DNA of 64,000 nucleotides from Oceaniferula marina (GTDB taxonomy: Bacteria; Verrucomicrobiota; Verrucomicrobiia; Verrucomicrobiales; Akkermansiaceae): NCBI RefSeq assembly GCF_013391475.1, contig NZ_JACBAZ010000003.1:310001-374000 (forward strand). Reading direction: 5' to 3'. Shown in pieces: positions 61,542-64,000 of the stretch (its first letter is position 1; each line of letters opens with the position of its first letter). A program made the translations under genes and the position numbers. The notes beneath the pieces were generated by a model. It was not told where the DNA came from, ran no database searches, and saw only the letters and a list, made by a program, of their open reading frames with translations.

Positions 61542-63815
61542 ATGAAGAAAAAATCCAAACCGTTGGTATCGCGGCATCTCATACTGGTATCGTTGATCGC
61601 AGGCTCTGCCATGGTCCTACCCGAAACGTCGGCAGAACAGGCAACACAAGCAGACAACGTCAACCTGGTCCCCACCCAAGCAGCGACAGCTGCAAACTAC
61701 TGGTGCACCTGGTATGCCCAGAACTACTGGATCCAGCGAGGTGGAGAAATCACCAACTTCAGTGGTATCACCAATGCCAATGCCCGCGAAGAACTCAACG
61801 AACACACGCTGTATAACAAAAAAGACGGCTGGGCATCCACGTACCTCCCCAGGGGGCGAAGCGATTACTTTTTTCTCATCGATCACGGCTGGCAGGATAA
61901 AGAAAAAAGTCACCTGCTCCCCGGAGCCACTCCGTTTTTCTCCCTGCAGCTCGACAAAGCCGACTTCCCACGCTACGCAGCACACTCCCACGCCGAAAGC
62001 CTACGAAAATTCAACGAAGACATTCAAACCCTCGGCTGGCGGGGACTCGGACTCTGGACCCGGGGAAATATCAGTAAAGATGCCGCCGAACGGATGGTCA
62101 ACTGGTCCAAACACGCCGGTATCGAATACTGGAAAATCGACGGTGGTGGCACCCAGCATTTTTATAGTTATGCTCTCAAGCAGAAGCTCTACCCCGAACT
62201 GATCCTCGAATACATCTGTGGTGCCAACGGCCCACTCAATCCACAGTGGAAAGACGCTACGCGCAATAGCTATCCGTCGGTCTATGCACCGGGCGGAGCC
62301 AAAAATAAAATAGCTCTCAAAATCATCCAAAACTGCGATGTGTTCAGAACCTACGATGTGGCTCCCATCCTCGTCTCCACCTCGACCATGCGCCGCATCC
62401 ATGACATCCTTCGCCAAACCCAGGGGAACCCATCCTACATCGCCCAACTCAATATCCAGGACGACACCCAGGTGGCCGCCGGCATGGGCTGCCTGGTCGC
62501 CGTGAAACGCCACCCGAATTACATGGAACGCACACTGGATGGCAAAGACTTTCACCACCAGATCTCCGGCAAACGCCTGATCCAGAAACGCATGAACGAA
62601 GTCGAGCGCTTTGGCCGATGGCAACGTATTGCCCCGGCATTCCCTGCCGGTATCGGCAGCTACCTCGCCTCGGAAGAAGAACTGATCGATTCCTACCCCC
62701 ATACCAAGCAGCACACTTGGTTCAAACCGGTCTATGGCCAGATGGTTTATCAAAGTGCCCCCGCTATCATGGCCCGCAACATGCCACTGCCAAAAGTCGA
62801 AGCGTCCGCTGATGCTCCTTATGTCATGGCCAGCACCTACCCTAACGGCCCCCTCTGCGTCGCCACCGAAGGTCGCGTCAAACCGGACGATCAATGGTAT
62901 CATCCACGTGCCAAAGTCACCGTCCAAGTGAAGGATGCCCATCAGCCAATCGGTGTTTTCGGACACTACCAACAACTCGTCTTGGAGTTTGACGGCCCAC
63001 TCGATGGCATCCGTCACATCTGGGCCCAGGACCTGCTGACGGAAAAAGCCGAAGACATCCGGGACCAGGTCAACATTACAGGTCACTCATTGATCATCCC
63101 GGGAAAGCTGATCGACCGCCTGGGGACATCCGCCGGCGACCCCGGAGACATTTCCGTCCCGGGACTCGTCATCCGCTTGGAAGGAGATAAACTCCCCATC
63201 GCAGGAAGCGACTACACACCAGCTGCCGCCCGCCCCTCCCGTGAGCGGGCCATTGACCGCGACCGTAGTCCGGATACAACATCAAAGGCGTCCGCCAAGC
63301 CCTCCGCAAAACTTCCCGGTTTCCACGGGAACGCAAACATCCAACAATCGGACATGGGCTACCTTGTCAGTCCGGGCACTAGCCAACCGGCAGGAAGCCC
63401 GGGCATCATCCTCAAAGAGCTGCCCAAAAAAATCTCCAGCGGGAAAACAAGCATCCAATGGAAGATGAAAGCCGCGGATCCAAATGCGGCTACAAGAAAT
63501 GGCTTTCTGGTTCTGAGCAGCGGCAAGGATGCGATGAATGCCGTCTTCGCCGGATCATGGATTGGCTCGCGCCAACTCAGCGTCTTCGAACAATCCGCCC
63601 GATGGGGTGAGGGGCTCAAAAAACCACTCAAACAAGGCGCCATCAAAGAACTCGATTGCAAAGCGGTGCTCGATATGGACGCCCGCACCCTGATCCTCAC
63701 AATCAACGGCAAGACCATCACACAAAGCTTTTCCGAGGCCATCACCACCGTCGACTACATCGGCTTTGCAGTCAAAGATGCCAAAACCGAGTTCAGCGAA
63801 CCCCGTATCCGCTAG
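61542..63815 (+). CDS. Secreted clan GH-D-like glycoside hydrolase with a C-terminal lectin-like domain
   Basis: 757 aa from ATG 61542 (MKKKSKPLVSRHL; cleavage near TSAEQ). NYWCTWYAQNYW (residues 52-63) resembles the GWCSWY opening of clan GH-D alpha-galactosidases (GH27/36), and GIEYWKIDGGG (about 193-203) resembles the WKID nucleophile strand with Asp200. A second candidate acid lies in NCDVFRTYDVAP. The tail about 600-757 is a jelly-roll lectin-like module (TSIQWKMKAADPNAATRNGFLVLSS). I cannot assign a CAZy family. It starts 82 bp after sulfatase 10 and probably shares its message. Confidence 0.65.
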   Translation: MKKKSKPLVSRHLILVSLIAGSAMVLPETSAEQATQADNVNLVPTQAATAANYWCTWYAQNYWIQRGGEITNFSGITNANAREELNEHTLYNKKDGWASTYLPRGRSDYFFLIDHGWQDKEKSHLLPGATPFFSLQLDKADFPRYAAHSHAESLRKFNEDIQTLGWRGLGLWTRGNISKDAAERMVNWSKHAGIEYWKIDGGGTQHFYSYALKQKLYPELILEYICGANGPLNPQWKDATRNSYPSVYAPGGAKNKIALKIIQNCDVFRTYDVAPILVSTSTMRRIHDILRQTQGNPSYIAQLNIQDDTQVAAGMGCLVAVKRHPNYMERTLDGKDFHHQISGKRLIQKRMNEVERFGRWQRIAPAFPAGIGSYLASEEELIDSYPHTKQHTWFKPVYGQMVYQSAPAIMARNMPLPKVEASADAPYVMASTYPNGPLCVATEGRVKPDDQWYHPRAKVTVQVKDAHQPIGVFGHYQQLVLEFDGPLDGIRHIWAQDLLTEKAEDIRDQVNITGHSLIIPGKLIDRLGTSAGDPGDISVPGLVIRLEGDKLPIAGSDYTPAAARPSRERAIDRDRSPDTTSKASAKPSAKLPGFHGNANIQQSDMGYLVSPGTSQPAGSPGIILKELPKKISSGKTSIQWKMKAADPNAATRNGFLVLSSGKDAMNAVFAGSWIGSRQLSVFEQSARWGEGLKKPLKQGAIKELDCKAVLDMDARTLILTINGKTITQSFSEAITTVDYIGFAVKDAKTEFSEPRIR

Positions 63816-64000
63816 ACAGAAGCCAACCAACATCTGCGAACCAAACATGGTCGATCACACCCCTCCCCTCCTTTCCATCGATCAAATTCATTATTGAAAT
63901 ACCCAATCCAACGAAGTAATATCTGTCCTCGTTCACGCAACGATCTCTTTCTCTACCCCACCTAGGCAACTTTCACACCATCGAACATCCCCCCATTCGT
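63816..64000. other. Non-coding right end
   Basis: 185 bp after the stop of the GH-D-like gene. No credible frame, hairpin or RNA is visible. It may contain the promoter of a gene beyond the window. Confidence 0.4.

Noticed and set aside
62001..63086. 361-codon open frame on the minus strand
   Set aside because: Antisense of the GH-D-like gene; composition is typical of a shadow frame.
1..64000. tRNA, rRNA or riboswitch genes
   Set aside because: Intergenic regions were read for cloverleaf arms and known riboswitch cores; none was convincing. A covariance-model scan would be needed to exclude small RNAs.

Overview
The window looks like a piece of chromosome from a marine or host-associated member of the Verrucomicrobiota (Akkermansiaceae/Rubritalea-like). 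This is inferred from seven recognisable C-terminal PEP-CTERM sorting signals ending in RRRK-type tails, an ECF sigma factor paired with a FecR-LamG membrane protein, many formylglycine sulfatases, a XylR-like AraC regulator and a GntR/LacI hybrid regulator. I see no rRNA, tRNA, CRISPR array or full-length transposase.

Layout. 1-11.2 kb is mostly housekeeping and cell-envelope genes: M42 aminopeptidase, GH25-like lipoprotein, lipase, a metallophosphoesterase/acidic protein/Roadblock-like operon, SMUG1-type uracil-DNA glycosylase, CPBP protease and an octaheme TPR cytochrome lipoprotein. 11.3-12.8 kb is an arsR-acr3 arsenite operon. 12.8-18.6 kb is a tripartite efflux cluster (outer-membrane factor, K+-channel-like protein, HlyD adaptor, DUF2955 inner-membrane protein) with an AI-2E-type transporter; uvrB follows. 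21-24.5 kb carries a beta-helix protein, an alkylsulfatase-like hydrolase and a DUF4437 cupin.

25-63.8 kb is a sulfated-glycan locus with ten S1-type sulfatases, two GH20 beta-hexosaminidases, a DUF6288 protein and a clan GH-D-like enzyme. Operon 1 has four sulfatases and a metallopeptidase. Operon 2 is DUF6288-GH20-three sulfatases and ends in a terminator. Further sulfatases lie at 44.9, 55.7 and 60.0 kb. Two sugar-sensor regulators are transcribed divergently from sulfatase genes. The combination suggests an aminosugar-containing sulfated polymer such as a glycosaminoglycan, mucin or keratan-like glycan; the substrate is inference.

Two signals stand out. (1) Between 47.9 and 53.6 kb the sequence GTGACC-N14-GGA(G/A)TG occurs exactly upstream of three consecutive paralogous secreted-protein genes and upstream of the ECF sigma gene itself; a partial copy precedes a fourth gene. 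This looks like an autoregulated ECF sigma promoter controlling a PEP-CTERM regulon that includes one sulfatase. (2) A 201-bp MITE-like element with 28-bp imperfect terminal inverted repeats and TTA/TAA target duplications is present four times. Two tandem copies sit inside the signal-peptide codons of a lipase gene. Element plus duplication is 204 bp (68 codons), so the frame stays open, and removing both copies restores a textbook signal peptide.
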